Positions 45,829 to 55,535 of a stretch of 64,000 nucleotides of DNA are shown one piece after another. Location: NCBI RefSeq assembly GCF_025813715.1, contig NZ_CP107532.1:1054001-1118000 (forward strand), read 5' to 3'. The translations under genes were made by a program, and so were the position numbers. This stretch comes from Methylobacterium sp. FF17 (GTDB lineage: Bacteria; Pseudomonadota; Alphaproteobacteria; Rhizobiales; Beijerinckiaceae). The notes beneath the pieces were generated by a model. It saw only the letters and a program-made list of their open reading frames with translations. It ran no database searches and was not told the DNA's origin. Each line of letters opens with the position of its first letter. Positions within the stretch are counted from its first letter, which is position 1.

Positions 45829-47079
45829 ATGTCATCCGCCAAGAGCCCGCCCGTCTCGCCGCTCGCGCCCCGGACCCGGCCGGACCTCCCGCCGATCCGC
45901 GGCGTCGGCCTCGCCACCGCGCAGGCGGGCATCCGCTATTCCGGCCGGACGGACGTTCTCTACGTGGCGCTGGCCGAGGGCACCCAGGCGGCCGGCGTCT
46001 TCACCCGCTCGAAATGCCCCTCCGCCCCGGTGGATTGGTGCCGGGCGGCGCTGGGCAGCGCGGGCGCCCGCGCCCTGGTGGTGAATTCCGGCAATGCCAA
46101 CGCCTTCACGGGCCAGCGCGGGCGCGAGGCCGTGGAACGCACCGCCGCGATCGCGGCCGAGGCCGCCGGTGGCCGCCCGGAGGAGATCTTCATCGCCTCC
46201 ACGGGCGTGATCGGCGAGCCCCTCGACGCCACGAAGTTCCAGGGCGTGCTGGCCGACTGCGCCGGACGCACCGAGCCGGGCCCGGAGGCCTGGGCCGCGG
46301 CCGCGCAGGCGATCATGACCACCGACACCTTCCCGAAGCTCGCCACCCGCCGGGCCGCGATCGACGGCGTCCCGGTGACCCTCAACGGCATCGCCAAGGG
46401 CGCCGGCATGATCGCCCCCGACATGGCGACGATGCTGAGCTTCGTGTTCACCGACGCCGCCCTGCCCAAGGACGTGCTCCAGACGCTGCTCAGCGCCGGC
46501 ACGGCCACGAGCTTCAACTGCGTCACGGTCGACGGCGACACCTCCACCTCCGACACGCTGATGCTGTTCGCCACGGGGGCGGCCGGCAACGCCGCGGTCT
46601 CCGAAGCCGATGATCCCCGCCTGTCGGACTTCCGCGCCGCCCTCGACGACCTCCTGGTCGAACTGGCTCAACTCGTGGCCAAGGACGGCGAGGGCGCGCG
46701 CAAGTTCGTCACCGTCTCGGTGACGGGCGCCACCAGCGATGCGTCGGCCCACCGCATCGCCATGTCCATCGCCAACTCGCCCCTGGTGAAGACCGCGATC
46801 GCCGGCGAGGACGCCAATTGGGGCCGTGTGGTCATGGCGGTGGGCAAGGCCGGCGAGCCGGCCGACCGGGACCGCCTCGCGATCTGGTTCGGCGACGTGC
46901 GCGTGGCCCGCGAGGGCGCCCGCGACCCCGATTACAGCGAGGACGCGGCGAGCGCCGTGATGCGCGAATCGGACGTGACCGTCCGCGTCGACCTCGGCCT
47001 CGGGGACGGCAGCGCGCGCGTCTGGACCTGCGACCTGACCAAGCTCTACATCGAGATCAACGGGGATTACCGCTCGTGA
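45829..47079 (+). CDS. argJ: Arginine biosynthesis bifunctional protein ArgJ (ornithine acetyltransferase)
   Basis: A 416-residue autoprocessed enzyme that moves the acetyl group from N-acetylornithine to glutamate. The cleavage site is the Ala-Thr in [10 protein letters not shown], with Thr the new N-terminal nucleophile. The N-terminal motif [12 protein letters not shown] and the C-terminal ITNDWGR-like [14 protein letters not shown] are typical. A TTG at 45820 is an alternative start. Its stop overlaps the GTG start of the next gene, giving argJ-SIMPL-mutT as a coupled operon. Confidence 0.95.
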   Translation: MSSAKSPPVSPLAPRTRPDLPPIRGVGLATAQAGIRYSGRTDVLYVALAEGTQAAGVFTRSKCPSAPVDWCRAALGSAGARALVVNSGNANAFTGQRGREAVERTAAIAAEAAGGRPEEIFIASTGVIGEPLDATKFQGVLADCAGRTEPGPEAWAAAAQAIMTTDTFPKLATRRAAIDGVPVTLNGIAKGAGMIAPDMATMLSFVFTDAALPKDVLQTLLSAGTATSFNCVTVDGDTSTSDTLMLFATGAAGNAAVSEADDPRLSDFRAALDDLLVELAQLVAKDGEGARKFVTVSVTGATSDASAHRIAMSIANSPLVKTAIAGEDANWGRVVMAVGKAGEPADRDRLAIWFGDVRVAREGARDPDYSEDAASAVMRESDVTVRVDLGLGDGSARVWTCDLTKLYIEINGDYRS

Positions 47080-47810
47080 GGCGTCCGGGCGCGGCCGCCC
47101 TCCTCGCGCTGTCGCTGCTCGGCGCCGGCGCCGAGGCCCGCGCCGACGAGAAGGCGGCACCGGCCGAGGGCCGGATCAGCGTCGTCGGGCGGGCCCGCTC
47201 CGAGGTGGCGCCGGACTTCGCCACGGTGGAGATCGGCGTCGAGGCCAGGGGCGCGACCCCGGCCGCCGCCCTCGACGCGGCCAGCGCCGTGGTCAAGGCG
47301 ATCCTCGCCCTGGCGGGCGAGTTCAAGGTGCCGGAGGCGGATCTCGGCACCTCGGCGGTGACCCTGCAGCCGGTCACGCGCTCGGTCCGGCAGGCGGATG
47401 GCAGCGTCACCGAGAAGGCGGACGGCTACCGCGCGAGCAACACGGTGCGGGTGCGCCTGTCCGACATGGGCCGTCTCGGCGACCTGATGCGCCGGGCCCT
47501 CGATGGCGGCGCGAACCGCATCGACGGCGTCAGCTTCGGCCTGCGCGACCCCGACGCGGCCGAGTCCGCCATGCGGGCCGCTGCGACGAAGGATGCCAGG
47601 GCCCAGGCCGAACGGCTCGCGGAGGCCGCCGGCATCACCCTCGGGCGGGTCCTGTCCCTCCAGTCGCCGCCGGCCGGCAACGGATCGCCGATGGCCTACC
47701 CGGCACCGGCGCCGATGCGGCTGAAGCGCGGCGGCACGCCGGTCCCCCTGGTGGCCGGCACCATCGAGACCGCCGCCGAGGTCGCGGCCACCTTCGCGAT
47801 CGCCCCGTGA
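47076..47810 (+). CDS. SIMPL-domain (DUF541) periplasmic protein
   Basis: A 244-residue protein from GTG 47076. A signal peptide (about 1-22) precedes the SIMPL domain: [22 protein letters not shown] at the start, [14 protein letters not shown] in the middle and [18 protein letters not shown]. The C-terminal part ends in a Pro-rich stretch and [12 protein letters not shown]. Proteins of this family are linked to oxidative stress and envelope function, but no activity is established. Start overlaps argJ and stop overlaps mutT in GTGA junctions. Confidence 0.88.
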   Translation: MRRPGAAALLALSLLGAGAEARADEKAAPAEGRISVVGRARSEVAPDFATVEIGVEARGATPAAALDAASAVVKAILALAGEFKVPEADLGTSAVTLQPVTRSVRQADGSVTEKADGYRASNTVRVRLSDMGRLGDLMRRALDGGANRIDGVSFGLRDPDAAESAMRAAATKDARAQAERLAEAAGITLGRVLSLQSPPAGNGSPMAYPAPAPMRLKRGGTPVPLVAGTIETAAEVAATFAIAP

Positions 47811-48247
47811 GGACGCTCACCACCGGTGCGGCCCCCGCGCCCCTGCGCATCCTGCTCGTGGTCGCCGTCGCCCTGGTGGATGCGGACGGGCGCGTGCTCC
47901 TCGCGCAGCGTCCGCCGGGCAAGCAGCTCGCCGGGCTGTGGGAGTTCCCCGGCGGCAAGGTCGATCCGGGCGAGCGGCCGGAGGAGACCCTGATCCGCGA
48001 GCTCGCCGAGGAGCTCGGGATCACGGTGAAGGAGGACTGCCTCGCCCCCCTCACCTTCGCGAGCCACGCCTACCCGGATTTCCACCTGCTGATGCCGCTC
48101 TACGTCTGCCGTCGCTGGGAGGGCCTGCCCCGCGCCCTGGAGGGCCAGGTCCTGAAATGGGTGCGCCCGCGCGACCTCAAGGACCAGCCCATGCCGCCGG
48201 CCGACGCGCCGCTGATTCCGTTCCTGTTGGATCTGCTCGGCCCCTGA
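47807..48247 (+). CDS. mutT: 8-oxo-dGTP diphosphatase MutT
   Basis: A 146-residue Nudix hydrolase from GTG 47807. The Nudix box is GGKVDPGERPEETLIRELAEELGI at 49-72 (split here only to mark the REL and EE residues), preceded by LWEFPG typical of MutT. It removes 8-oxo-dGTP from the nucleotide pool. It is the last gene of the argJ operon. Confidence 0.92.
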   Translation: MRTLTTGAAPAPLRILLVVAVALVDADGRVLLAQRPPGKQLAGLWEFPGGKVDPGERPEETLIRELAEELGITVKEDCLAPLTFASHAYPDFHLLMPLYVCRRWEGLPRALEGQVLKWVRPRDLKDQPMPPADAPLIPFLLDLLGP

Positions 48248-48309
48248 TACACTGGAACACCGGACATCCTGGCCGGCCGAAGGCGCCGCGCCGAAGGGGA
48301 GAGCGGAGC

Positions 48310-49875
48310 ATGGCGCGCAGGGCAGCGGCGATCCCGGGACAGGCCGCCCCTCGGGCGAAGTCCCGCCGCGCGGCCCCGGTGGAGGGCGGATCGTCCCGGG
48401 CGACGGACTCCGAACTCGCCCCCGCCAAGCCGAAGCGGGCCTCGCGGCGGACGACGCCGAGCCCGGAGACCCTGACCGAACTCGGGCTGGAGCGGCTGAT
48501 CGGGCTCGTGCTGGACGAGGTCGGGCGCAACACCGCCTTCAAGAAGCTGGTGACGGCGGCGGTGGCGAGCCTCCAGGGGTCGGACGCCGTCGCGGCCCTG
48601 ATCGACCGGCGTCTGACTGCCCTCGAACGGGCCGGGGGCTTCATCGACTGGCAGAAGCGACGGGCCTTCGGGGCCGACCTCGACGCCATGGTCACCACCG
48701 TCGTGAACGAGCTCGCCCCCCTCGATGCACGCGGAGCGCTGGACCGGCTGATCCGCTTCCTCGCGGGGGCCGGCGGCGTGCTCGGCCGGACCGACGATTC
48801 CACCGGACGCATCCAGGGGATCTACGAGCGCGCGGCCGCGGCCGCCGCCACGCTGATCCTCGACCTCACCGACGCGGATGCCACGGCGGTGGCCTTGAGC
48901 CTCGTGAAGCGCCTGGAAACCGACCCGCACGGGCTGGTGGAGCGCCTGCTGAACGACCTCAGCGCCAGGCTCCCCTTGGCCGCCCTGGGCCCCCTCGGTG
49001 CCGCCCTGGCGGAGGCCACGCCGCCGGCCCCCACCGGCACGGGACGCGACCGGGACTGGATCGCGGAAGCGGAGCGTGGCCGCCTGCTGCGGATGCGCCA
49101 GGCGCTCGCCGACCGCGCGGGCGACGTCGACGCCTTCATCGCCCTCGAAACCGAACGCGACCCCAAGCGCCCGGACCAGGTGCTCATCGCCGAGCGCCTG
49201 CTCGCGGCCGGACGCGAACGCGAGGCCCTGAAGTGGATCCGCCGCTCGCAGAAGCGCGTCTTCACCGTCACGAGCGAGTGCCCGGAGACCGCGCGGATGA
49301 CGGTGAGCGATTCCGAGCGGGTGCGGATCGCCCTCGAGATCCGCATCCAGGAGGCGGTGGGCAACACCGAAGCCGCGCAAGACCTGCGCTGGCAGGAATT
49401 CGTGGACTATCTCAACCGGGACATGCTGCGCGCCTACCTCGCCAAGCTGCCCGATTTCGAGGACGATGCGGCGCTGGAGCGGGCCTTCGGGGCGGTCGAG
49501 GCCAACGACGACCCCTACGCGGCGCTCGACTTCTACACGCACTGGCCCGCCCCTGCCCGGGCCGCCCGCCTCGTCGCGGCGCATCCCGACCTCTGGGAGG
49601 GGTTTCGCTACGAGTTCCTGGTGGCCGCGGCGGAGGTCCTGGAGCAGGCCCATCCCCGGGAAGCCACCATCCTCTACCGTCACGTTCTCGACGACATCCT
49701 GTCCGCGGGCCGCAGCAACGCCTACGGCCACGCCGCGCGCTACCTCGCCACCCTCGACCACCTCGCGTGCCGGCTCGAACCGGGCGCGATCGAACCCGCG
49801 CCGGAAGAGTACCGCGCCGGCCTGCGCCGCCAGCACGGTCGCAAGGCCGCGTTCTGGAGCCAGGTGCGGGGCTGA
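48310..49875 (+). CDS. DUF6880-like alpha-helical protein
   Basis: A 521-residue protein without a known motif. A basic, Ala/Pro-rich N-terminus (about 1-50) is followed by an all-helical body (for example DAVAALIDRRLTALERAGGF, RLLAAGREREALKWIRRSQK) and a C-terminal part resembling DUF6880, known from proteins with SWIM-like neighbours. Its helical hairpins, such as YLNRDMLRAYLAKLPDFED, suggest a repeat scaffold. The function is unknown. It is 62 bases after mutT in the same direction. Confidence 0.75.
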   Translation: MARRAAAIPGQAAPRAKSRRAAPVEGGSSRATDSELAPAKPKRASRRTTPSPETLTELGLERLIGLVLDEVGRNTAFKKLVTAAVASLQGSDAVAALIDRRLTALERAGGFIDWQKRRAFGADLDAMVTTVVNELAPLDARGALDRLIRFLAGAGGVLGRTDDSTGRIQGIYERAAAAAATLILDLTDADATAVALSLVKRLETDPHGLVERLLNDLSARLPLAALGPLGAALAEATPPAPTGTGRDRDWIAEAERGRLLRMRQALADRAGDVDAFIALETERDPKRPDQVLIAERLLAAGREREALKWIRRSQKRVFTVTSECPETARMTVSDSERVRIALEIRIQEAVGNTEAAQDLRWQEFVDYLNRDMLRAYLAKLPDFEDDAALERAFGAVEANDDPYAALDFYTHWPAPARAARLVAAHPDLWEGFRYEFLVAAAEVLEQAHPREATILYRHVLDDILSAGRSNAYGHAARYLATLDHLACRLEPGAIEPAPEEYRAGLRRQHGRKAAFWSQVRG

Positions 49876-49915
49876 CTCGGACGGCATCGGCTGGTCCCGC
49901 TCCACGACGCGGAGC

Positions 49916-50794
49916 TCAAGGGTTCGCGTCTCCGGCTTTCCGCTCGGTGGTACCGAGGGCATCGGCGAGGCGCGCACGGGCGGTCCCGGGCTTGAGCGGC
50001 TTCTGCTGGCTCTCGTGCGGGGCCCAGCCCGACAGCCAGAGGATCTCGAAGCTGGCCCGCAGGCGCCCGTCGGCATCGGCGAATCGCTCGGCATAGAGGG
50101 CGGCGGCGCGCATCAGGGTCGCCCGGCGCAGGGGGGTGCGCCGGCGCTCCACCAGGACGTTGGTGAGGCCCATGGCGCGCAGGTCGCGCATCAGCGCGAA
50201 GGGGTCGGGATAGCGCACGGTCAGCGTCTCGACATCCGTCACCGGCAGGGCGAAGCCCGCGCGCTGGAGCAGGCTTCCCATCTCGCGCACCTCGGCGAAG
50301 GGCGCCACGCGCGGGCTGATCCCCCCCTCGATCTCGCTCTCAGCCTGCCCGAACACCTGGCGCAGTTCCGTGAGGGTCCGCCCGCCGAGGAGGCAGCCGA
50401 TGAACAGGCCGTCCGGGCGCAGGGACCGGCGCAGCTGCGCCAGGGTGCCCGGGAGGTCGTTGACGTGCTGCAGGGCCAGGAGCGACACCGCGAGGTCGAA
50501 GCCCTGGGCGGCGAGGGGCAGCACCTCGGAATCGCCGACGACGGCGCCGGGCTCCGGCACCGGGGCGAGGCGCAGCACCCGCTCCGCCCGTCCGCTCGCG
50601 CGCAGGGTCTGCGCCGCCAGGGGCGACGGCGTCGCGAGGTCGAGGGCCGTCGGGAACGTCCGCAGCACCGCGCCCAGGCGATCGTCGAGGTCCTCCACCA
50701 CCCGGCGCAGCAGGAAATCGGCGTAGCCGATCCGGTGAGCGCGGGCGAGGCGGCGGCGGGCGAGGCCCGTATCGAAGAGCGGCGGTGGCGTCAT
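49916..50794 (-). CDS. SAM-dependent methyltransferase (BioC/NDUFAF5-like)
   Basis: A 292-residue class I methyltransferase. It begins PPLFDTGLARRRLARAH, the N-terminus of the NDUFAF5-like group, then shows FDLAVSLLALQHVNDLPGTL (post-I region) and ESEIEGGISPRVAPFAEVREMG. Motif I is altered, ALDLATPSP in place of LDLGCGxG, so SAM binding may be weak. NDUFAF5 hydroxylates an arginine of complex I; the bacterial role is unclear. ATG 50794 or 50800 is the likely start. It overlaps no neighbour and is divergent from the small protein gene. Confidence 0.75.
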   Translation of the reverse strand: MTPPPLFDTGLARRRLARAHRIGYADFLLRRVVEDLDDRLGAVLRTFPTALDLATPSPLAAQTLRASGRAERVLRLAPVPEPGAVVGDSEVLPLAAQGFDLAVSLLALQHVNDLPGTLAQLRRSLRPDGLFIGCLLGGRTLTELRQVFGQAESEIEGGISPRVAPFAEVREMGSLLQRAGFALPVTDVETLTVRYPDPFALMRDLRAMGLTNVLVERRRTPLRRATLMRAAALYAERFADADGRLRASFEILWLSGWAPHESQQKPLKPGTARARLADALGTTERKAGDANP

Positions 50795-50900
50795 GCGCAT
50801 CAGATGGCGCGCAGGGCTGGCCCGCGCCAGCGTCCGGAACGGGAAACCGCCGCTGCGGGTTGAGGCCAGCGATTCGATAGGGGATCGGGAGATCGATGCC

Positions 50901-51122
50901 ATGAAAGCCATTCTGTTCGGCGCGGCCCTCACCCTCGCGGGCGTCTCGCTCGCCACCAGCGGCGCGGAGGCCAAGGGCTGCCTCAAGGGTGCGGCCGTCG
51001 GCGGCGTCGCCGGTCACGTCGCCGGCCACGGGGTCCTCGGCGCGGCGGCGGGCTGCGCGGTGGGCCGGCACAAGGCGAACAAGCGCGACCGCGAGCAGAA
51101 CCAGGCCCAGCCGGCGCGCTGA
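50901..51122 (+). CDS. Small secreted glycine-zipper-like protein
   Basis: A 73-residue protein from ATG 50901. A signal peptide (KAILFGAALTLAGVSLATSGAEA) is followed by GAAVGGVAGHVAGHGVLGAAAGCAVG, a Gly/Ala-spaced stretch like a glycine zipper, and a basic tail. Similar small envelope proteins are common in Hyphomicrobiales. No function is known. Confidence 0.7.
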   Translation: MKAILFGAALTLAGVSLATSGAEAKGCLKGAAVGGVAGHVAGHGVLGAAAGCAVGRHKANKRDREQNQAQPAR

Positions 51123-51171
51123 GCCGCCCGACGGATCGTCATCCGGTGCGGCGGGCGCTAGGATCGCCGTC

Positions 51172-51936
51172 ATGGCTCCCGCCGTCCGCCCCGCCCTGAC
51201 GGGCCTGCGCCTCGCCCTGAAGGGCGCGCTGGCCCTGGTCTATCCGCCCACCTGCCCCGGCTGCGGTGGAGCGGTCGCCGATGCCCATGCCCTGTGCCCC
51301 GCCTGCTGGTCGAGCCTGCGCCTGATCGCGCCGCCCCATTGCCAGCGGCTCGGCACCCCGTTCGCCGTGGATCACGGCACCGGTCCCCTGCTCTCGCCCC
51401 GTGCCCTCGCCGATCCCCCGGTCTTCGGACGCGCGCGGGCGGTGGCACTCTACGAGGGCGGGGCCCGTGACCTCGTGCATCGCCTGAAATACGACGACCG
51501 CCTCGATCTGGCGGCGGTGCTCGCGCGGATGATGGCGGGGGCGGGCTCGGAGCTCCTGGCGGAGGCCGATTGCCTCGTGCCCGTGCCGCTTCACCGCCTG
51601 CGCCTGTGGCGGCGACGCTTCAATCAGGCGGCGCTATTGTCCCACCGTATCGGTCGGATCGCGGGACGGCCGAGCGACCCCGGCCTCCTCGGCCGCGTGC
51701 GGGCGACGCGCTCGCAGGTGGGCCTGAGCCGTACCGCCCGCGCGACCAATCTCCAGGGCGCCTTCCGGGTGCGCGACGCGGCGCGGGCGCGCCTCCAGGG
51801 ACGCCGCATCCTCCTCGTCGACGACGTGATGACCACCGGCGCCACCGCCAACGCGGCGTCGCGCATCCTCCTGCGGGCCGGTGCCGCCTCCGTCGACGTG
51901 CTCACCTTCGCGGTCGTGTCGGGCGAGACCGGCTGA
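51172..51936 (+). CDS. ComF-family phosphoribosyltransferase-like protein
   Basis: A 254-residue protein. The N-terminal zinc-like knuckle has C28, C31, C42 and C45 (CPGC and CPAC). The phosphoribosyltransferase domain has the PRPP loop ILLVDDVMTTGATANAA near 210-226. ComF is needed for DNA uptake in naturally competent bacteria, but the protein is widespread in bacteria not known to be competent. The ATG at 51172 fits the family N-terminus. Confidence 0.9.
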   Translation: MAPAVRPALTGLRLALKGALALVYPPTCPGCGGAVADAHALCPACWSSLRLIAPPHCQRLGTPFAVDHGTGPLLSPRALADPPVFGRARAVALYEGGARDLVHRLKYDDRLDLAAVLARMMAGAGSELLAEADCLVPVPLHRLRLWRRRFNQAALLSHRIGRIAGRPSDPGLLGRVRATRSQVGLSRTARATNLQGAFRVRDAARARLQGRRILLVDDVMTTGATANAASRILLRAGAASVDVLTFAVVSGETG

Positions 51937-51985
51937 CGCGTGCGGGGCCCGCGAAGGCCCCGACCGATCCAGGAGGCCCGATCCG

Positions 51986-53242
51986 TCAGGCGGTGACGGG
52001 ACCGAGCCGTCCGGCGCCCTCGGAGGCGGGTGCGGCCGGCGCCAGTACCTTGCCGCGCGGCCCGACCCAGGTGCCGACCCATTTGCGCTGCCAGACCAGA
52101 AGGCAGACCAGCACCACCGCCGCGAAGACCGCGTAGCCGACGAAGCCGTAGGCGAAGGAGCCGGTATACTGCTTCGAGAGGCCCATGACGTTGGGCAGGA
52201 TCGCGCCGCCGAGCGCCCCGACCTCGCCGATCATGGAGCCGGCCACCGCCGTGTTGGCCGGCCAGCGCAGCGGAACGAGCTGGAAGAGCGCCCCGTTGCC
52301 GGCGCCGAGCGCCGCGAAGCAGAGCATGAACAGGGCCGTCGTCAGAGCGAGCGACGGGGTCGCCGTGAGGAGCAGGAACGATCCCACCGCCGCCAGCAGC
52401 ACCACCGACAGGACCAGGATGCCGCCCAGGCGATCGGCGAAGTAGCCGCCGACGACGCGGATGCCGGAGCCCATCAGGGCGGCGAGCATGGTCAGGCGCC
52501 CGGCCTCGACCTTGGTCACGCCGAACTGCTCGTAGAAAAAGGTCGGCAGGAAGTTCGACAGCCCGATGAAGCCGCCGAAGGTGATGATGTAGATCAGGTT
52601 GAACGACCAGCCGTCCTTCTGGAACAGGCACGAGACGTGCTCCTTGAACGACTGGTGCTCGGCATCCGGCGGCTCCTTGGCGAACAGGATCATGACGATG
52701 AGCGGGAGCGCCATCACGCAGCCGGCGAAGCCGTAGACGGTCTGCCAGCCATAGGCCTGGGCCAGCGGCGGCGCGAACAGCACGGCGAGCACGGTGCCCG
52801 AATTGCCGGCCCCCGCGATGCCCATCGCCAGGCCCTTGTGCTCTTTAGGGAACCAGCCCGAGCCCAGGGAAAGGGCGACGCCGAAGGAGGCGCCGGCGAT
52901 GCCGAGCAGCACGCCCATGGCGAGCACCTCGTCATAGGTGTTCACCGCGAAGAACCCGTAGGCCATCGCCATCATGATGACGACCATCTCGGTGATCGCG
53001 GCGTTCTTGCGCCCGATGTACTGGGCGAGCACGCCGAGCGGAAAGCGCATGATCGCGCCCGCCAGGATCGGCAGTGAGATCATGAACCCGGTCTGGGCCG
53101 GGGAGAGCCCGTAGGTCTCGGTGATGAACGGGCCCATCGCGCCGTTGAGCACCCAGATCGCGAAGCAGAAGTCGAAGTAGAGGAACGCGGCGAAGAGGGT
53201 CGGGGGATGACCGGATTTCATCACGGTCTTGAAGCTGGCCAT
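51986..53242 (-). CDS. MFS transporter of the nitrate/nitrite (NNP/NarK) family
   Basis: A 418-residue permease with about twelve membrane helices. The nitrate signature motifs are visible: GIAGASFGVALSLGSGWFP and, after helix 10, ALGAGNGALFQLVP, with conserved Arg in helix 2 (IMRFPLGVL). It would move nitrate or nitrite across the inner membrane. No nitrate or nitrite reductase gene is nearby, so its physiological partner is unknown. The upstream 282-base gap contains two small inverted repeats (53318-53337 and near 53338-53355). Confidence 0.88.
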   Translation of the reverse strand: MASFKTVMKSGHPPTLFAAFLYFDFCFAIWVLNGAMGPFITETYGLSPAQTGFMISLPILAGAIMRFPLGVLAQYIGRKNAAITEMVVIMMAMAYGFFAVNTYDEVLAMGVLLGIAGASFGVALSLGSGWFPKEHKGLAMGIAGAGNSGTVLAVLFAPPLAQAYGWQTVYGFAGCVMALPLIVMILFAKEPPDAEHQSFKEHVSCLFQKDGWSFNLIYIITFGGFIGLSNFLPTFFYEQFGVTKVEAGRLTMLAALMGSGIRVVGGYFADRLGGILVLSVVLLAAVGSFLLLTATPSLALTTALFMLCFAALGAGNGALFQLVPLRWPANTAVAGSMIGEVGALGGAILPNVMGLSKQYTGSFAYGFVGYAVFAAVVLVCLLVWQRKWVGTWVGPRGKVLAPAAPASEGAGRLGPVTA

Positions 53243-53524
53243 GGAGGGCGTCTCGAGGTTCGCGGCCGCGCGGGCGGCCGTTCATGCCAAGGGATCCGGA
53301 CTCACGCCGTCCGCCTTGCGAAGCGCCATTGCTTCGCGCGTCGCTCGAGAGCGACGTCCATCCCGAAGCACCGACCGTGCCAAGCCTGCCCTCCCGGTGA
53401 TGCCCGGCCACCGGAAGGGGCGCGGCCCGTCCCCGCTCAGGCGCCGGCCGGCTCGGCCCTCGGCTCCACTCGCGCCTTACCAGCGTTCACGAAAGTGTCG
53501 TGGGCGACGAAGGAAGCCGGGCCT

Positions 53525-53773
53525 TCAGCGGCACACCGTGACGGTGCGCACGACCCAGCCCTCCCCCGCCTGCCAGAGCTTGCGCCGGCTGCGCTGGCAG
53601 GCGGCGTTCTCCGGCTCGCCGGAGGTCCAGGCGGTGCTGGGGACGGCCGGATCCACGGGACGCGCCGTCGGGCTGCGGCCCGCGAGCGCCTCCCCGGGAA
53701 CGAGGGCGAGGAGCAGCAGCGCCGCGAGCACCGGTCGGGGTGCGCGGGGGCAGGGACGCGGAGAGACCGGCAC
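53525..53773 (-). CDS. Small secreted protein (probable)
   Basis: An 82-residue frame from GTG 53773. Residues 15-31 (VLAALLLLALVPGEALA) look like a signal peptide, followed by about 50 residues with two cysteines (ENAACQRSRRKLW and the C-terminal TVCR) that could form a disulfide. No family is recognised. There is no ATG start near the signal peptide, so GTG is assumed. Confidence 0.5.
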   Translation of the reverse strand: MPVSPRPCPRAPRPVLAALLLLALVPGEALAGRSPTARPVDPAVPSTAWTSGEPENAACQRSRRKLWQAGEGWVVRTVTVCR

Positions 53774-54084
53774 GGGTCGCGTTCCATCATGGGGGGTGTG
53801 GGGAGCCCTTGCGAGCCCGTCCTTATGTCGGCGGCGGCGTGCGATTTGCAATCGCCTCGCGGGCCGGTCCGCATCTTTCCCCAGACATGGTGAAGGCCGG
53901 TTCGCCGGAGACCCCGCCGCCCACGGTCTCGACCCGCGAAGTTGTGCTCGCCATGCATCGCAGACGACCTTTGGCGCCAACGCAGGGCTGATCAATCATC
54001 AACGTGGCGTGACGCGCGGAGATTGACTTGCTAGGCCCGCCTCACGTCACCGAATTCCACGACGACTGCCCGAGCGACCTTTCC

Positions 54085-55008
54085 ATGCCCCAGACGACCC
54101 GCCGTACGCTACTCACCGGGGCGGCGACGAGCCTCGCGCTCCTCACGCCCATCGGATCCGCCCTCGCGCAGGGGCGCGGCCTCTTCAACGACGGCATCGA
54201 CGGCGACCTGCCCTACGACGACGAGCGCCTCTACCGCGACGAGATGGGCCGGCTCTACCGGCGCCGCGGCGGTGAATACGTGCCGTATTCCGAGCGGGAC
54301 GCCGCGCGCGACCCGGACCGCATGGGCGGCCGGCGCGGGCGGGCGGCGGTGTCGGACGACCCGGATGCCGACCTCTACGCACCCCGCCAGGTGCCGCCGG
54401 CCTCGCCCCAGCAGGCGGCGCCCGCCCGGCCCGTCGACAACGGCCCGATCGACCACGCCCGCGCCTACGCGGCGATCACCGACGAGCCGTTCCCGGTCTA
54501 TGCCTTCAATTGGCGCAAGGCGAACCCGTCCTTCCTGCGCCAGGAAGTCGCCTATACGGGCGCGGAGCCCCCGGGCACGATCGTGATCGACCCGCGCGCC
54601 CACCACCTTCTCCTGGTCCAGCCGAACGGGCGGGCGCGGCGCTACGGCGTCGGCGTGGGCAAGCAGGGCTTCTCCTGGTCCGGCGCCTCGACGGTGAACT
54701 CGAAGCAGATGTGGCCGGACTGGTATCCCCCGAAGGAGATGATCGCCCGCACGCCGAAGCTGGCGAAATCCGTCTCGCAGCTCCAGAGCGGCCTCGGCGT
54801 CCCGGGTGGGGCGAGCAATCCGCTCGGGGCCCGCGCGCATTACCTCTGGCAGGGCAAGAAGGACACGCTCTACCGGATCCACGGCACCCTGGAGCCGGAT
54901 TCGATCGGCAAGAGCGTCTCGTCGGGCTGCATCCGGATGATCAACCAGGACGTGATCGACCTCTACGGTCGCGTCGAGATCGGCAGCCGCGTCGTGGTGC
55001 TCGGCTAA
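54085..55008 (+). CDS. L,D-transpeptidase (YkuD domain), Tat-exported
   Basis: A 307-residue protein. The Tat-like signal TTRRTLLTGAATSLALL is at the N-terminus. A variable Arg/Asp-rich part (about 30-125) is followed by the YkuD domain, with catalytic H266 in YRIHGTLEP and C282 in SSGCIRM. It would make 3-3 cross-links in peptidoglycan or attach proteins to it. ATG 54085 starts at the signal peptide. A terminator follows directly. Confidence 0.92.
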   Translation: MPQTTRRTLLTGAATSLALLTPIGSALAQGRGLFNDGIDGDLPYDDERLYRDEMGRLYRRRGGEYVPYSERDAARDPDRMGGRRGRAAVSDDPDADLYAPRQVPPASPQQAAPARPVDNGPIDHARAYAAITDEPFPVYAFNWRKANPSFLRQEVAYTGAEPPGTIVIDPRAHHLLLVQPNGRARRYGVGVGKQGFSWSGASTVNSKQMWPDWYPPKEMIARTPKLAKSVSQLQSGLGVPGGASNPLGARAHYLWQGKKDTLYRIHGTLEPDSIGKSVSSGCIRMINQDVIDLYGRVEIGSRVVVLG

Positions 55009-55010
55009 AA

Positions 55011-55050
55011 AAATCCCTCCCTCGCCCGGTCAGGGGCGAGGGAGGGATTT
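55011..55050. terminator. Strong bidirectional terminator
   Basis: AAATCCCTCCCTCGCCC (55011-55027) pairs exactly with GGGCGAGGGAGGGATTT (55034-55050) around a 6-base loop: a perfect 17-base stem. Seven A residues (55007-55013) precede it and T residues follow it, so it can stop transcription from both sides: the L,D-transpeptidase on plus and the small gene at 55180-55374 on minus. Confidence 0.85.
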
Positions 55051-55179
55051 GGTCCTCGGACCGGATCCGGTCGATCCTTTCGGGATCATGGATCTGGGAG
55101 CCGACGGATCTGGGCTTCGCTCAGGCGCCGCGCGGGTCGTTCCGATCCGGCGCCCGCTTTGAACCCAGCGGAGGCCGTA

Positions 55180-55374
55180 TCAGACCTCGCTGATCTCACC
55201 CTCGCGCACGGCGCGTTCGGTGGAGCCGGACTTGATGCGATAGAACGGCTCGCCGGTCTGGTCCTCGGGCACGAGACGGACGATCTCGAAGACATCCGAG
55301 ACATCGGCCTTGATCGCCGCGTAACCGGACTGGGTCCGGCGCACGCGCTGGCCGAGCTTGAACTTGTGGGACAT
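55180..55374 (-). CDS. Small conserved hypothetical protein
   Basis: A 64-residue soluble protein. It begins SHKFKLGQRVRRTQSGYAA and continues DVFEIVRLVPEDQTGEPFYR, a small beta-rich pattern seen in short alphaproteobacterial proteins next to other small stress or envelope genes. No function is known. Good codon usage and the convergent terminator support it being real. Confidence 0.75.
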   Translation of the reverse strand: MSHKFKLGQRVRRTQSGYAAIKADVSDVFEIVRLVPEDQTGEPFYRIKSGSTERAVREGEISEV

Positions 55375-55535
55375 GATGTGTCTCCGCGCAGAGGTCCGGC
55401 GCCGGGGGCGCCGTGACGGAAGGGCCGGATTGCGACCGGCCCGGGATACCAGCGACGCCGAGACGTGCGGCCCCGAGACGGAGCCGGCACGGCGTCAGCG
55501 ACGCAGCGGGCGATGGATCAGCGACGTGCCGGGAT

